Positions 1 to 7,629 of a stretch of 64,000 bases of DNA are shown here, piece by piece; the stretch's first letter is position 1, and each line of letters begins with the position of its first letter. The notes beneath the pieces were generated by a model. That model had not been told where the DNA came from. It saw only the letters and a program-made list of their open reading frames with translations, and made no database searches. The DNA is from Rhodopseudomonas sp. P2A-2r. GTDB lineage: Bacteria; Pseudomonadota; Alphaproteobacteria; Rhizobiales; Xanthobacteraceae. The position numbers and the translations under genes are program-made. The stretch is taken from NCBI RefSeq assembly GCF_026015985.1, contig NZ_CP110389.1:3008001-3072000 (forward strand), in the 5' to 3' direction.

Positions 1-448
1 CGTTGTCCAGCCGTTGCGGCGAGGTCGCTGCTGAATTCGGATGATAGTCGTAGCCGCCGGCGTCGAAATGCAGGCGGCTGGTGATGGCGACGCAGTTCTG
101 CTGATCGGCGCTGCAGATCGTCGGGCGATTGTTTGGCATGGTGACGACAACGCCGGACGGCGGTGCGATCGGCCCCTTGGTGTAGGCCGCATTGGCATTG
201 GCGACGCTGACCTTGACGTCGGCCTTTGCTTCGGCGGTCGTGGCCTTGGCGTTGGCATGCGCGGCGGCCGCCGTGTTGGCCGTCGTCTGCTTCTGCAACT
301 TGTCGAGCTTCTGTTCCATCAGCTTGAGCTGCTGCTTCAGCAGCGCGATCTCCGTGTCGGCGCCGGCGGTTTCGGCGCGCGCCGGACATGCTGCGAGAAC
401 GCCCAGAACTCCAGCCGCAGCGGCGGCCGCCTTCCTCGTGATTTTCAT
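1..448 (-). CDS. Phosphate-selective porin OprO/OprP family, N-terminal part (runs off window)
   Basis: Reading leftward from an ATG at 448, the frame stays open to the window edge (about 149 residues). It opens with MKITRK and an Ala-rich hydrophobic stretch ending near PARA, a convincing Sec signal peptide. A Leu/Lys/Gln-rich coiled-coil segment follows (EIALLKQQLKLMEQKLDKL), then an Ala-rich spacer, then RPTICSADQQNCVAIT and SRLHFDAGGYDY. That order (signal, short coiled coil, start of a beta-barrel after a CxxxxxNC element) is typical of the rhizobial OprO/OprP-like porins, which are outer-membrane trimers for anion or phosphate uptake. The barrel itself lies outside the window, so substrate cannot be judged. 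Identification rests on the N-terminus only. Confidence 0.75.
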   Translation of the reverse strand, partial: MKITRKAAAAAAGVLGVLAACPARAETAGADTEIALLKQQLKLMEQKLDKLQKQTTANTAAAAHANAKATTAEAKADVKVSVANANAAYTKGPIAPPSGVVVTMPNNRPTICSADQQNCVAITSRLHFDAGGYDYHPNSAATSPQRLDN

Positions 449-762
449 GAGATCACCCCTGATGATGCGATGGCCAATTGGTTGCGCCAATCGCGATTCA
501 AGGGAAGTCACCTTTTTGAAGTTCGGCATCGCAGCGCCGTCTTTTGTGGCCGACTGTGTCTTTCCGGAGCCCCATCGAGACTGTTTTGACAAACAGATGA
601 CGGTCGTCATGTGATGCGCGCATTGAAGCCATTCGCGGCGCCCGGATCCGGTCTGCGGGGTCGCCGGTCGAACCGATCGGTGGGCCGGGATTACCGGCAA
701 CGCACCCTTCTATTGCGCCGGCGAACGGCCTATATTGCCGGTAATTTCCCTGAGAGGCCCTG
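449..762. other. Intergenic region between divergent porin and protease genes
   Basis: About 310 bases between the divergent porin and degP-like genes, so both promoters must lie here. I see no convincing coding frame, hairpin with U-tract or clear sigma-70 pair. The bases just before 763 contain a short GAG/AGG-rich stretch that can serve as ribosome binding site for the protease. Confidence 0.5.
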
Positions 763-2175
763 ATGTTCCCCAATCTTCGCGCTGCTGCGACATTGACCCT
801 TTGTGCCACCCTGCTGTCTGCCGCGACCGGCGGTGCCTTGGCGCAGGACCGCCGCGTTCCCGTCTCGCCGAACGAGATCCGGCTGTCCTATGCGCCGATC
901 GTGCAGCGGGTGCAGCCGGCTGTGGTCAATGTCTACGCCGCCAAGACCGTGCAGGTGCGCAATCCGCTGATGGAAGATCCGCTGTTTCGCCGCTTTTTCG
1001 GCGGCGGCGGCGGCCCGCAGCCCGAGCAGATGCAGCGCTCGCTGGGCTCCGGCGTGATGGTCGATTCGTCCGGTCTGGTGGTCACCAACAACCACGTCAT
1101 CGAGGGCGCCGACCAGGTCAAGATCTCGCTGGCCGACAAGCGCGAATTCGAGGCCGAGATCGTGCTCAAGGACAGCCGCACCGATCTTGCGGTGCTGCGC
1201 ATCAAGGACGGCAAGGAAAAGTTCCCGACGCTGGACTTCGCCAACTCCGACGACTTGCTGGTCGGCGACGTCGTGCTGGCGATCGGCAATCCGTTCGGCG
1301 TCGGACAGACCGTGACCCACGGTATCGTCTCGGCGCTGGCGCGCACCCAGGTCGGGATCACCGACTATCAGTTCTTCATCCAGACCGATGCCGCGATCAA
1401 TCCCGGCAATTCCGGCGGCGCGCTGGTCGACATGACCGGCAAGCTGGTCGGCATCAACACCGCGATCTTCTCGCGCTCCGGCGGCTCGCAGGGCATCGGC
1501 TTCGCCATTCCCGCCAACATGGTGCGCGTCGTGGTTGCTTCCGCCAAGAGCGGCGGCAAGGCCGTGAAGCGGCCGTGGCTCGGCGCGCGGCTGCAATCGG
1601 TGACCCCCGAGATTGCCGAAACGCTCGGGCTCAAGGCGCCGAGCGGCGCGCTGGTCGCCAGCGTCACGCCGGGCAGTCCGGCGGCGCGGGCAGGGCTGAA
1701 GCTCTCCGATCTCGTTGTCGCGGTGGACGGCCAGAAGATCGAGGACATCAATGCCTTCGATTACCGCTTCGCCACGCGCCCGCTCGGCGGCACCGCGCAG
1801 CTCGAGGTCCAGCGCAACGGCAAGCCGGTGACGCTGACGGTTCCCCTGGAAACTGCGCCGGACACCGGCCGTGATGAGGTCGTCATCTCCGGCCGCTCGC
1901 CGTTCCAGGGCGCGAAGGTCGCCAACAGCTCGCCGGCGCTCGCCGACGAGCTGCGGCTGGATTCCAGCATCGAAGGCGTGGTGGTGACCGAGCTCGCCGA
2001 TGACGCCACCGCGGCCAGCGTCGGCTTCCAGAAGGGAGACATCATCCTCGCAGTCAACAACCAGAAGATCGCCAAGACCAGCGACCTGCAGAAGGCGGTA
2101 CGCGAGCCCAGCCGGATCTGGCGCATCGTGCTGGTCCGCGGCGGCCAGCAGCTCAACGTCACGCTCGGCGGATGA
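763..2175 (+). CDS. Periplasmic serine endoprotease, DegP/HtrA (Do) family
   Basis: A 470-residue HtrA-type protease that degrades or refolds misfolded envelope proteins. Residues 1-28 form a signal peptide ending GALAQ. The trypsin-like domain shows the full triad: His111 in TNNHVIEGAD, Asp141 in RTDLAVLR and Ser217 in NPGNSGGAL. Two PDZ domains follow (roughly 265-345 and 375-465); the GSPAARAGL and ASVGFQKGD segments are their ligand-groove loops. Length is normal for DegP/DegQ/MucD-type proteins. The start was chosen because it gives the complete signal peptide. It is transcribed alone, away from the porin. Which paralogue it is cannot be decided from sequence alone. Confidence 0.95.
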   Translation: MFPNLRAAATLTLCATLLSAATGGALAQDRRVPVSPNEIRLSYAPIVQRVQPAVVNVYAAKTVQVRNPLMEDPLFRRFFGGGGGPQPEQMQRSLGSGVMVDSSGLVVTNNHVIEGADQVKISLADKREFEAEIVLKDSRTDLAVLRIKDGKEKFPTLDFANSDDLLVGDVVLAIGNPFGVGQTVTHGIVSALARTQVGITDYQFFIQTDAAINPGNSGGALVDMTGKLVGINTAIFSRSGGSQGIGFAIPANMVRVVVASAKSGGKAVKRPWLGARLQSVTPEIAETLGLKAPSGALVASVTPGSPAARAGLKLSDLVVAVDGQKIEDINAFDYRFATRPLGGTAQLEVQRNGKPVTLTVPLETAPDTGRDEVVISGRSPFQGAKVANSSPALADELRLDSSIEGVVVTELADDATAASVGFQKGDIILAVNNQKIAKTSDLQKAVREPSRIWRIVLVRGGQQLNVTLGG

Positions 2176-2195
2176 GATTGCACGCAAATCTTTCG

Positions 2196-2343
2196 TGTCC
2201 CGGACGCGGTGCAGCGTTCTTTACGCTGCTCCGCAGATCCGGGACCGTACCGAACGCTGTCGATTCTGACGGTCCCGGATCTGCAGCGCACCACGCTGGC
2301 CCGCGCGATGCGCGATCCCGCGCGCTGCGCAGCGTCCGGGACA
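2196..2343. repeat. Dispersed palindromic intergenic repeat, family A (copy 1)
   Basis: Starts GTCCCGGACGCGGTGCAGCG and ends with the inverse CGTCCGGGAC. Internal arms read CTCCGCAGATCCGGGACCG and GGTCCCGGATCTGCAGCGCA. Related copies occur at about 6640, 11775, 40000 and 48165 in this window, always between genes. This is the behaviour of a REP-like or MITE-like palindromic family. It fills the gap between the degP-like gene and rarA and could form a long hairpin in read-through mRNA. Confidence 0.85.
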
Positions 2344-2359
2344 AGGTTGGTCAGCGCTG

Positions 2360-3694
2360 ATGAGCCCGAAACATCCCCAGTCCACGAATCTGTTCGCCGC
2401 CGCCGGCCTCGAGCATGACGCGCCGCGTCCGCTGCCGGAGCGGCTGCGGCCGCGGGTGCTGGCGGATGTCGTCGGCCAGGATCACATCCTCGGCCCCGAC
2501 GGCGCGCTGACGCGCATGCTGGAGACCCGCACGCTGGGCTCGCTGGTGTTCTGGGGCCCGCCCGGCACCGGCAAGACCACTGTCGCACGCCTGCTGGCCG
2601 ATGCCACCGAACTGCATTTCGAGCAGATCTCCGCGGTGTTCTCCGGCGTCGCCGATCTCAAGAAGGTGTTCGAGGCCGCGCGCGCCCGCCGCGAGATGGG
2701 CAAGGGCACGCTGCTGTTCGTCGACGAGGTGCATCGCTTCAACCGGGCCCAGCAGGATTCGTTTCTGCCTGTCATGGAAGACGGCACCGTGGTGCTGGTC
2801 GGCGCCACCACTGAGAACCCGTCCTTCGAGCTCAACGCGGCGCTTTTGTCGCGCGCGCGCGTGCTGGTGTTCCAGTCGCTCGACTCGGCGGCGATCGAAA
2901 AGCTCTACGCCCACGCCGAAGCCATCGAAGGCCGGAAGCTGCCGCTCGACGCCGAAGCCCGCGCCGTGCTGGTGCGCATGGCCGACGGCGACGGCCGCGC
3001 CGCGCTGACGCTGGCCGAGGAAGTCTGGCGCGCCGCGCGAAAAGGCGAGACCTTCGACGCCGTGCAGTTGCAGGATATCCTGCAACGCCGCGCGCCGATC
3101 TACGACAAGTCCGCCGACGGCCACTACAACCTGATCTCGGCGCTGCATAAATCCGTGCGCGGCTCTGATCCCGACGCCGCACTATACTATCTCTGCCGCA
3201 TGCTCGATGCCGGCGAGGATCCCCTATTCCTGGCGCGTCGCGTGGTGCGCATGGCGGTCGAGGACATCGGCCTCGCCGATCCGCAGGCGCTGGTGATCTG
3301 CAACGCCGCTAAGGACGCCTATGATTTTCTCGGTCATCCCGAAGGCGAGCTGGCGATTGCGCAGGCCGTCGTCTACATCGCCACCGCGCCGAAATCCAAC
3401 GCGGTCTACATGGCCTACAAGGCGGCGACGGCTGCTGCGAAACAGGGCGGCTCGCTGCTGCCGCCGAAACACATCCTGAATTCGCCGACTCAACTGATGA
3501 AGTCCGAAGGCTATGGCGGCGGCTATCAATACGACCACGACACGCCGGAAGCCTTCTCCGGCCAGGACTACTTCCCGGAAGCGATGGGCCGCCAGCAATT
3601 CTACGACCCGCCCGACCGCGGCTTCGAGCGCGAGATCCGCAAGCGGCTCGACTACTGGGCAAGGCTGCGCGCAGCGAAGAACGCGGACGAGTAG
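2360..3694 (+). CDS. rarA: Replication-associated recombination protein A (RarA/MgsA AAA+ ATPase)
   Basis: A 444-residue AAA+ ATPase of the clamp-loader/RuvB branch that acts at stalled replication forks. Walker A is GPPGTGKTT (66-74) and Walker B is LLFVDEVHRFN (around 118-128). The sensor segment VGATTENPSFELN is characteristic of RarA and helps separate it from RuvB and DnaX. The C-terminal part (about 290-440) contains ALYYLCRMLDAGEDP and YKYDHDTPE-like blocks of the tetramerisation domain (here YQYDHDTPEAFSGQDYFP). Length is typical. It lies downstream of the protease in the same direction, separated by repeat family A, so cotranscription is possible but not demonstrated. Confidence 0.96.
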   Translation: MSPKHPQSTNLFAAAGLEHDAPRPLPERLRPRVLADVVGQDHILGPDGALTRMLETRTLGSLVFWGPPGTGKTTVARLLADATELHFEQISAVFSGVADLKKVFEAARARREMGKGTLLFVDEVHRFNRAQQDSFLPVMEDGTVVLVGATTENPSFELNAALLSRARVLVFQSLDSAAIEKLYAHAEAIEGRKLPLDAEARAVLVRMADGDGRAALTLAEEVWRAARKGETFDAVQLQDILQRRAPIYDKSADGHYNLISALHKSVRGSDPDAALYYLCRMLDAGEDPLFLARRVVRMAVEDIGLADPQALVICNAAKDAYDFLGHPEGELAIAQAVVYIATAPKSNAVYMAYKAATAAAKQGGSLLPPKHILNSPTQLMKSEGYGGGYQYDHDTPEAFSGQDYFPEAMGRQQFYDPPDRGFEREIRKRLDYWARLRAAKNADE

Positions 3695-3885
3695 GGTGGG
3701 TTAGGCGCTCTTGCGCCGTAACCCGCCATTGCGATCCGAAAAACGGTGGGTTACGCGCGCTCGTCCGCCGAAGCCCTCAGGGCGAAGGTGGATGCGCGCT
3801 AACCCACCCTACGATGTTCTTCGAGGTTCGCGTCTGTCATTCCGGGTCCGCTCGCCCACGGGCTCGCGCCCTGGAATGCGACCAG
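3691..3885. repeat. Dispersed palindromic repeat family B (copy 1) followed by a second short repeat
   Basis: From 3691 to 3813 the sequence runs from GTAGGGTGGGTTAGGCGC to CTAACCCACCCTACGA, with an internal GTAACCCGCC / GGTGGGTTACGC pair: nested inverted repeats around the hexamer GGGTTA. Similar elements occur at 4631, 6501, 6712, 7381 and 41182. Directly after it, 3834-3885 holds another palindrome-like piece (GTCATTCCGGG ... CCTGGAATGC). Both are non-coding and intergenic. Confidence 0.8.
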
Positions 3886-3966
3886 GCGTCGCGGTTCCCG
3901 TCGCGCGCTCGCTGGCCTTGGCGGCCTCCCGGGCGTATGATCGCGAAGCGTTTTCACGGGTGCCCG

Positions 3967-4587
3967 ATGTCGATTGTCACACGTTGCTGCACGCTTGCCG
4001 TCGTCCTTGCCGCGCTATGCCCGGCCGCGCCGGCGCATGCCCAGGTCGCGCCGGTGCAATACTGGCTGCCCAACGGGCTGTTTGGTTTTGGCGGCGGCTG
4101 GACCGATGCCGGCGGCGCCGGCACCTATCGCAACTTTCCGGGTTTCGATGCCCGCTATGTCGCGCAGGATGCCTCGTCGGACTGGCGCGACAATTTTCGC
4201 ACCGGCATGTTTGCCGGCAGCCAGAGTGGCAATATCGGTCTCAACGGTCTCGGGTTGAACGGCGCTGCCTCCGATTTCGGCGGGCTCTCCTATCAGAGCG
4301 CGCTGTCGGGCTACGCCTTCAAGGGCGCCGGCGATCTGCCGTCCAGCGTCTATGTCGGCTTCGACAAGTTGAACTACCGGCCGGGCATCGGCAGTCCGCT
4401 AGCGCCGTTCTCGAGCGATGCCAGCATCAACGCCGGCTACCGCGCCCGCGCCGGCGTCGCGTTCCAGCCGACAGCCAATGTCACCCTGTCGTTCGAGGCC
4501 AGCGTCACCCAGCAGGGATCGGGCGACAGCGATATCAATTCGCCGCTGCTGCCCGCGCTGTCGCCGTTCTCCGGCGTGCGACGCTAG
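3967..4587 (+). CDS. Secreted, probably outer-membrane protein of unknown function
   Basis: A 206-residue protein. I chose the ATG at 3967 rather than an upstream in-frame start because it immediately precedes a signal peptide (MSIVTRCCTLAVVLAALCP, cleavage near AHAQ). The mature part is rich in Gly, Asn, Ser and aromatic residues. It has blocks such as GLFGFGGGWTDAGGAGTYRN and alternating hydrophobic segments near the C-terminus (SVYVGFDKLNY, ASINAGYRARAGVAF, ANVTLSFEASVT). These resemble beta-strands of a small outer-membrane barrel. It does not end in an aromatic residue, so barrel insertion is not assured. I recognise no named family. Confidence 0.65.
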   Translation: MSIVTRCCTLAVVLAALCPAAPAHAQVAPVQYWLPNGLFGFGGGWTDAGGAGTYRNFPGFDARYVAQDASSDWRDNFRTGMFAGSQSGNIGLNGLGLNGAASDFGGLSYQSALSGYAFKGAGDLPSSVYVGFDKLNYRPGIGSPLAPFSSDASINAGYRARAGVAFQPTANVTLSFEASVTQQGSGDSDINSPLLPALSPFSGVRR

Positions 4588-4630
4588 CTAGTCGCAAGTA
4601 GCCCGCATGAGCGCGGCGGGCGAGTAGCGA

Positions 4631-4724
4631 GTGGGGCGGGTTAGCCGAAGGCGTAACCCGCCGACTCCGGATCTCGGCTCACGATGGTGGGTTACGGCGC
4701 AAGGGCGCCTGACCCACCCCACGC
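4631..4724. repeat. Dispersed palindromic repeat family B (copy 2)
   Basis: GTGGGGCGGGTTAGCCGAAG to CTGACCCACCCCACGC, almost identical in its core to the copy at 7381-7475 (both contain CACGATGGTGGGTTACGGCG). It lies between convergent genes, so it may also act as a bidirectional terminator-like hairpin. Confidence 0.8.
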
Positions 4725-4728
4725 TTGC

Positions 4729-5205
4729 TCAATGCTTGTCCACCCCGTGCTTGGGCTGCACCGACCATGCCGGCGGTTCATCCTTCTTGTCGGCCTTGGC
4801 CACCGCCGCCGTCGCCTGCACCTTGTCGGCCGCGTGGTGGGTGGGCGCGTAGACCGTGTAGACCTGCATGGGCGTCGTCCCGGTGTTGGTGACGTTGTGC
4901 CATGTGCCGGCCGGCACCAGCACGCACCAGCCGTCCGTGACATCCTTTTCAAAGGAGAGTTTGTCCTTCGCGGCTCCCATCTGCACGCGGCCGCGGCCCG
5001 CGTCGAGGCGGATGAACTGGTCGGTCTCCGGATGGGCTTCGAGGCCGATGTCGCCGCCTGGCGGGATCGACATGAGTGTCACTTGCAAGTAGCGCCCGCT
5101 CCATGCGACGGATCGATAGTCCGTATTGGCCTTGGTTGCGCTTTCAATGTCGAACGATTGCGGCTTCGGCCCGATATCTGAAATCCTGGCGGCGGTATGG
5201 CTCAT
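4729..5205 (-). CDS. Cupin-domain protein
   Basis: A 158-residue protein starting MSHTAARISDIG at 5205. This start has a GAGGA ribosome binding site eight bases upstream, better than the in-frame starts further out. A single cupin barrel occupies about residues 40-125. Motif 1 is represented by GLEAHPETDQFIRLDAGRG and motif 2 by PAGTWHNVTNTG. Motif 1 keeps one His and the Glu-like acidic residues but not the full HxH, so metal binding may be altered. The C-terminal 30 residues are Lys/Ala-rich and probably flexible. Similar small cupins bind sugars or small ligands; no specific substrate can be assigned. It is convergent with the secreted protein upstream. Confidence 0.8.
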   Translation of the reverse strand: MSHTAARISDIGPKPQSFDIESATKANTDYRSVAWSGRYLQVTLMSIPPGGDIGLEAHPETDQFIRLDAGRGRVQMGAAKDKLSFEKDVTDGWCVLVPAGTWHNVTNTGTTPMQVYTVYAPTHHAADKVQATAAVAKADKKDEPPAWSVQPKHGVDKH

Positions 5206-5342
5206 GACCCGTATCCTCATGCCTGCTGCGACGTGACGTCGCGCATCCCTTGGCGCCTCACCAAGTAATGGGTGGGGTAACGGTTCCAATTTGCGCGGCG
5301 GTTGTCGCTACGCTCATGCGGGCTTCGCGTTGCTGCAAAATC

Positions 5343-5935
5343 TCACGCTTGCCTCAGCAGACCGGCCGCCAGATGGCGGAACGCTGCGACAGCTTTGGCA
5401 AACACCGCGTGGGGATCGTCGGCCGCGGCGATCCATAGCGCGGCATTCAACGCCGCGCCGTTGATCAGCCGCGCAGCCGCTTCGGCATCGACGGGCTTGA
5501 CCGTGCCGTCATCGATCAGCGCCTGGATGGTCTGCGTGGTGGCGCGCAGGCAGGCGGTCTGGCTCGGCCATTGCGAGGATCGCCGAGCACGGCGGGGCCG
5601 TCGAGCAGCACGATGCGCTGGATCTCCGGCTCCAACGCCATCTCGATATAGGCGACGCACTCGTTGAGAAATCCGAGCCACGGCGTCTTCGCGGGCAGCC
5701 GTGCTGCATGGGCGCGCGCCAGCATCTCCGCATCGATCTGCGCGATGACCGCCTGCAGCAGGCCCTTCTTGTCGCCGAAATGGTGATAGAGCGCCCCGCG
5801 CGTCAGGCCGGCCTGCGCGGTGAGGTCGTCCATCGAGGCCGCCGCATAGCCCCTGGTCGCGAAGGCTTGCCGGGCCGCTGCAATGAGCTTGGCCCGGGTC
5901 ACCTGCATCATATCCGTCCGCCGTGTCGCCAGCAT
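5343..5935 (-). pseudogene. TetR-family transcriptional regulator, frameshifted
   Basis: The first 120 or so residues read from 5935 (MLATRRTDMMQVTRAKLIAA) and include the TetR helix-turn-helix: RQAFATRGYAAASMDDLT and GLTRGALYHHFGDKKGLL. The C-terminal half continues in the next frame (WPSQTACLRATTQTIQALID to LAAGLLRQA, stop at 5343). The frames join if one base is restored at the short GG run at 5577-5578 (CC in coding sense), giving LLDGPAVLGDPSQWPSQ. The reconstructed protein is about 196 residues, normal for TetR. It is divergent from the RidA-family gene, and two matching palindromes lie between them, so it probably represses that gene and itself. The one-base loss may be a sequencing error. 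Confidence 0.85.
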
Positions 5936-5972
5936 TGCTTCTGCTCACTCCAAAGTTCCGCGCCTGCGGATA

Positions 5973-6022
5973 TTGACATACGCGCCGTATGTGTAAAACC
6001 TGCTCACATACGGAGCGTATAT
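5973..6022. promoter_or_regulatory. Promoter with two TetR-type operator palindromes
   Basis: A TTGACA hexamer at 5973-5978 overlaps the first palindrome, ACATACGCGCCGTATGT (5976-5992). A second copy, ACATACGGAGCGTATAT, lies at 6006-6022. Both have seven-base arms ACATACG / CGTATRT around a three-base centre, and their centres are 30 bases (about three helical turns) apart. The pair sits between the tetR gene and the RidA-family gene, overlapping the likely promoter, the classical arrangement of TetR autorepression. Operator identity is inferred; the palindromes are visible directly. Confidence 0.75.
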
Positions 6023-6086
6023 GAAAATCCGTTACTGCGGGGGCGTGATCAAACCGATGCCGCCCGCGATTGAAAGGACTTCACTG

Positions 6087-6488
6087 ATGACCAAGCGCGA
6101 CGCCGTTTTTCCGCCGGGCCGGCAGGCCCTCTACGACATCAACCGCTATTCGGCAGCCATTCGCTCCGGCGATCTGCTGTTCGTCTCGGGCCAGGTCGGC
6201 AGCCGCGCGGATGGCTCGCCCGAGCCGGTCTTCGACCGGCAGGTCCAGCTCGCCTTCGACAACTTGGCGGCGGTGCTCAAGGCGGCGGGCTGCACGTTCG
6301 ACGATATTGTGGACGTGACCAGCTTCCACACCGATCCGGCCACGCAGTTCGATGCGGTCAACGCCGTCAGGCAGCGCGCGTTCGGCGAACCGCCGTATAC
6401 GAACTGGACCGCGGTCGGCGTCAACTGGCTGGCGGGCTTCGATTTCGAGATCAAGGTCATCGCGCGCATTCCGCAGCAGCCGGCGTAG
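6087..6488 (+). CDS. RidA family protein (YjgF/YER057c/UK114)
   Basis: A 133-residue protein. The start at 6087 (MTKRDAVFPPGRQ) was preferred to the in-frame ATG at 6021 because GAAAGGA lies just upstream and because the 6021 start falls inside the second operator. The body has the RidA-like order: RSGDLLFVSGQVG, then LAAVLKAAGCTFDDIVDVTSF, then FGEPPYTNWTAVGVNWLA and FEIKVIARIP. RidA enzymes hydrolyse reactive enamine/imine intermediates. The canonical catalytic Arg near the C-terminus is not evident (the region reads TAVGVNWL), so this is probably another RidA subfamily with a different substrate. It is likely controlled by the adjacent TetR regulator. Confidence 0.88.
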   Translation: MTKRDAVFPPGRQALYDINRYSAAIRSGDLLFVSGQVGSRADGSPEPVFDRQVQLAFDNLAAVLKAAGCTFDDIVDVTSFHTDPATQFDAVNAVRQRAFGEPPYTNWTAVGVNWLAGFDFEIKVIARIPQQPA

Positions 6489-6500
6489 GGCGAGGGCGCG

Positions 6501-6742
6501 CAGGATGGGTCAAGCGTCTTCGCGAAACCCATCAACCACCGGCACGGGAGCGATGGGTTTCGCGGAGTTTATCATCGGGCGCGCTTCGCGCGACCCGGTG
6601 GCTCTACCCATCCTACGCTTGCTTGCCACGCTGGATCGTGCCCCGGACGCGATGCAACACGCAGTGTTGCTTCGCAGAGCCGGGGTCCCGGTGAAGTCCG
6701 TGCAGAGCGAGTTGGGCGGGTTAGCGCTCAGCGCGTAACCCA
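6501..6742. repeat. Cluster of dispersed repeats (families B, A, B)
   Basis: Three elements in tandem fill most of the gap between the RidA-family gene and arr. A family B-like palindrome runs 6501-6618 (AGGATGGGTCAAGCG ... CTACCCATCCTACGC, internal CGAAACCCAT / ATGGGTTTCG). A partial family A copy runs 6640-6690 (CCCCGGACGCGATGC ... GAGCCGGGGTCC). A short family B piece follows at 6712-6742 (GGGCGGGTTAGCG ... GCGTAACCC). The rest, 6743-6961, is less GC-rich, carries AAAAGGA just before arr and should hold its promoter; I see no clear hexamer pair. Confidence 0.75.
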
Positions 6743-6961
6743 ATATTTCCGGACCGCAGATTGTGTAGTGTAGTGTTACTACAATACGCTTGGCTCTGCC
6801 GGCAGGCAGTCGCCGATCCGGCGCTATTTCAAATCATTTTGGAGAAGGGGAAATCGGCGTCTTTCCACTATTGTTGTCTAACGTGAGGTGGGACTTGCGT
6901 CAAGTTGGGGCTCCCGTGCCATTGAATTGATCCTTGATTCGTTTGAAAAGGATTCTGGCCC

Positions 6962-7378
6962 ATGTCAGCTCTCGCCAGCATGTTCGCTCAATCGTTTTTC
7001 CACGGGACGCGTGCCGATCTGCAAGCCGGTGACCTGATCGTCGCCGGCCACAAGTCAAATTTCACCGATGCCAAACCATTATCCTGGGTTTATTTTGCGA
7101 GCACGCTGGACGCGGCGATCTGGGGCGCCGAGCTTGCCGCTGGCCAATCGCCGCAACGCATTTATGTAGTGGAGCCCACCGGATCGATCGAGGATGACCC
7201 CAACCTGACCGATAAGAAGTTTCCGGGAAATCCAACGCTGTCCTATCGTTCCCGTGATCCTCTACGGATTATTGCCGAGGTGACAAATTGGCAAGGACAC
7301 ACCGTCGAACGGTTGCGACAGATGAAGGACGGGCTCGCCCGGATGAAAGCGGATGGTACCGCCCACATTATCGACTAG
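6962..7378 (+). CDS. arr: NAD(+)--rifampin ADP-ribosyltransferase
   Basis: A 138-residue Arr enzyme that inactivates rifamycins by ADP-ribosylating the ansa-chain hydroxyl. Family blocks are clear: FFHGTRADLQAGDLI near the N-terminus (His14 is in the NAD site), FASTLDAAIWGAELA in the middle, then IYVVEPTGSIEDDPNLTDKK and FPGNPTLSYRSRDPLRII. Length matches chromosomal and integron-borne Arr proteins. It stands alone between two repeat clusters (6501-6742 and 7381-7475) with no integron attC site or transposase adjoining. I take it as a resident environmental resistance gene rather than a cassette, although the IS5-family element lies only about 1.1 kb downstream. Confidence 0.95.
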   Translation: MSALASMFAQSFFHGTRADLQAGDLIVAGHKSNFTDAKPLSWVYFASTLDAAIWGAELAAGQSPQRIYVVEPTGSIEDDPNLTDKKFPGNPTLSYRSRDPLRIIAEVTNWQGHTVERLRQMKDGLARMKADGTAHIID

Positions 7379-7380
7379 CG

Positions 7381-7475
7381 AGTAGGGCGGGTTAGCCGAG
7401 GGCGTAACCCGCCGATTCCGGATCGCGGCTCACGATGGTGGGTTACGGCGCAAGGGCGCCTAACCCACCCTACGC
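7381..7475. repeat. Dispersed palindromic repeat family B (copy 5)
   Basis: AGTAGGGCGGGTTAGCCGAG to GCCTAACCCACCCTACGC, nearly the same sequence as the copy at 4631-4724. It directly follows the arr stop codon. The bases after it (7476-7629) are conspicuously AT-richer than the surroundings. Confidence 0.8.
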
Positions 7476-7629
7476 TTGCTGGTCGATTCAAATCGCAAAG
7501 TATAAGTAAATTTAGATTTATGCTGGTTGTCTGCTCTAAATTAGAGCCGGCGAACCGTGCTCGCTATTTCCCGCTTCTAAGAAGGCTCGATTGAGTGGGT
7601 GGAAATATTGTATACGAGCGGTACGGTGT

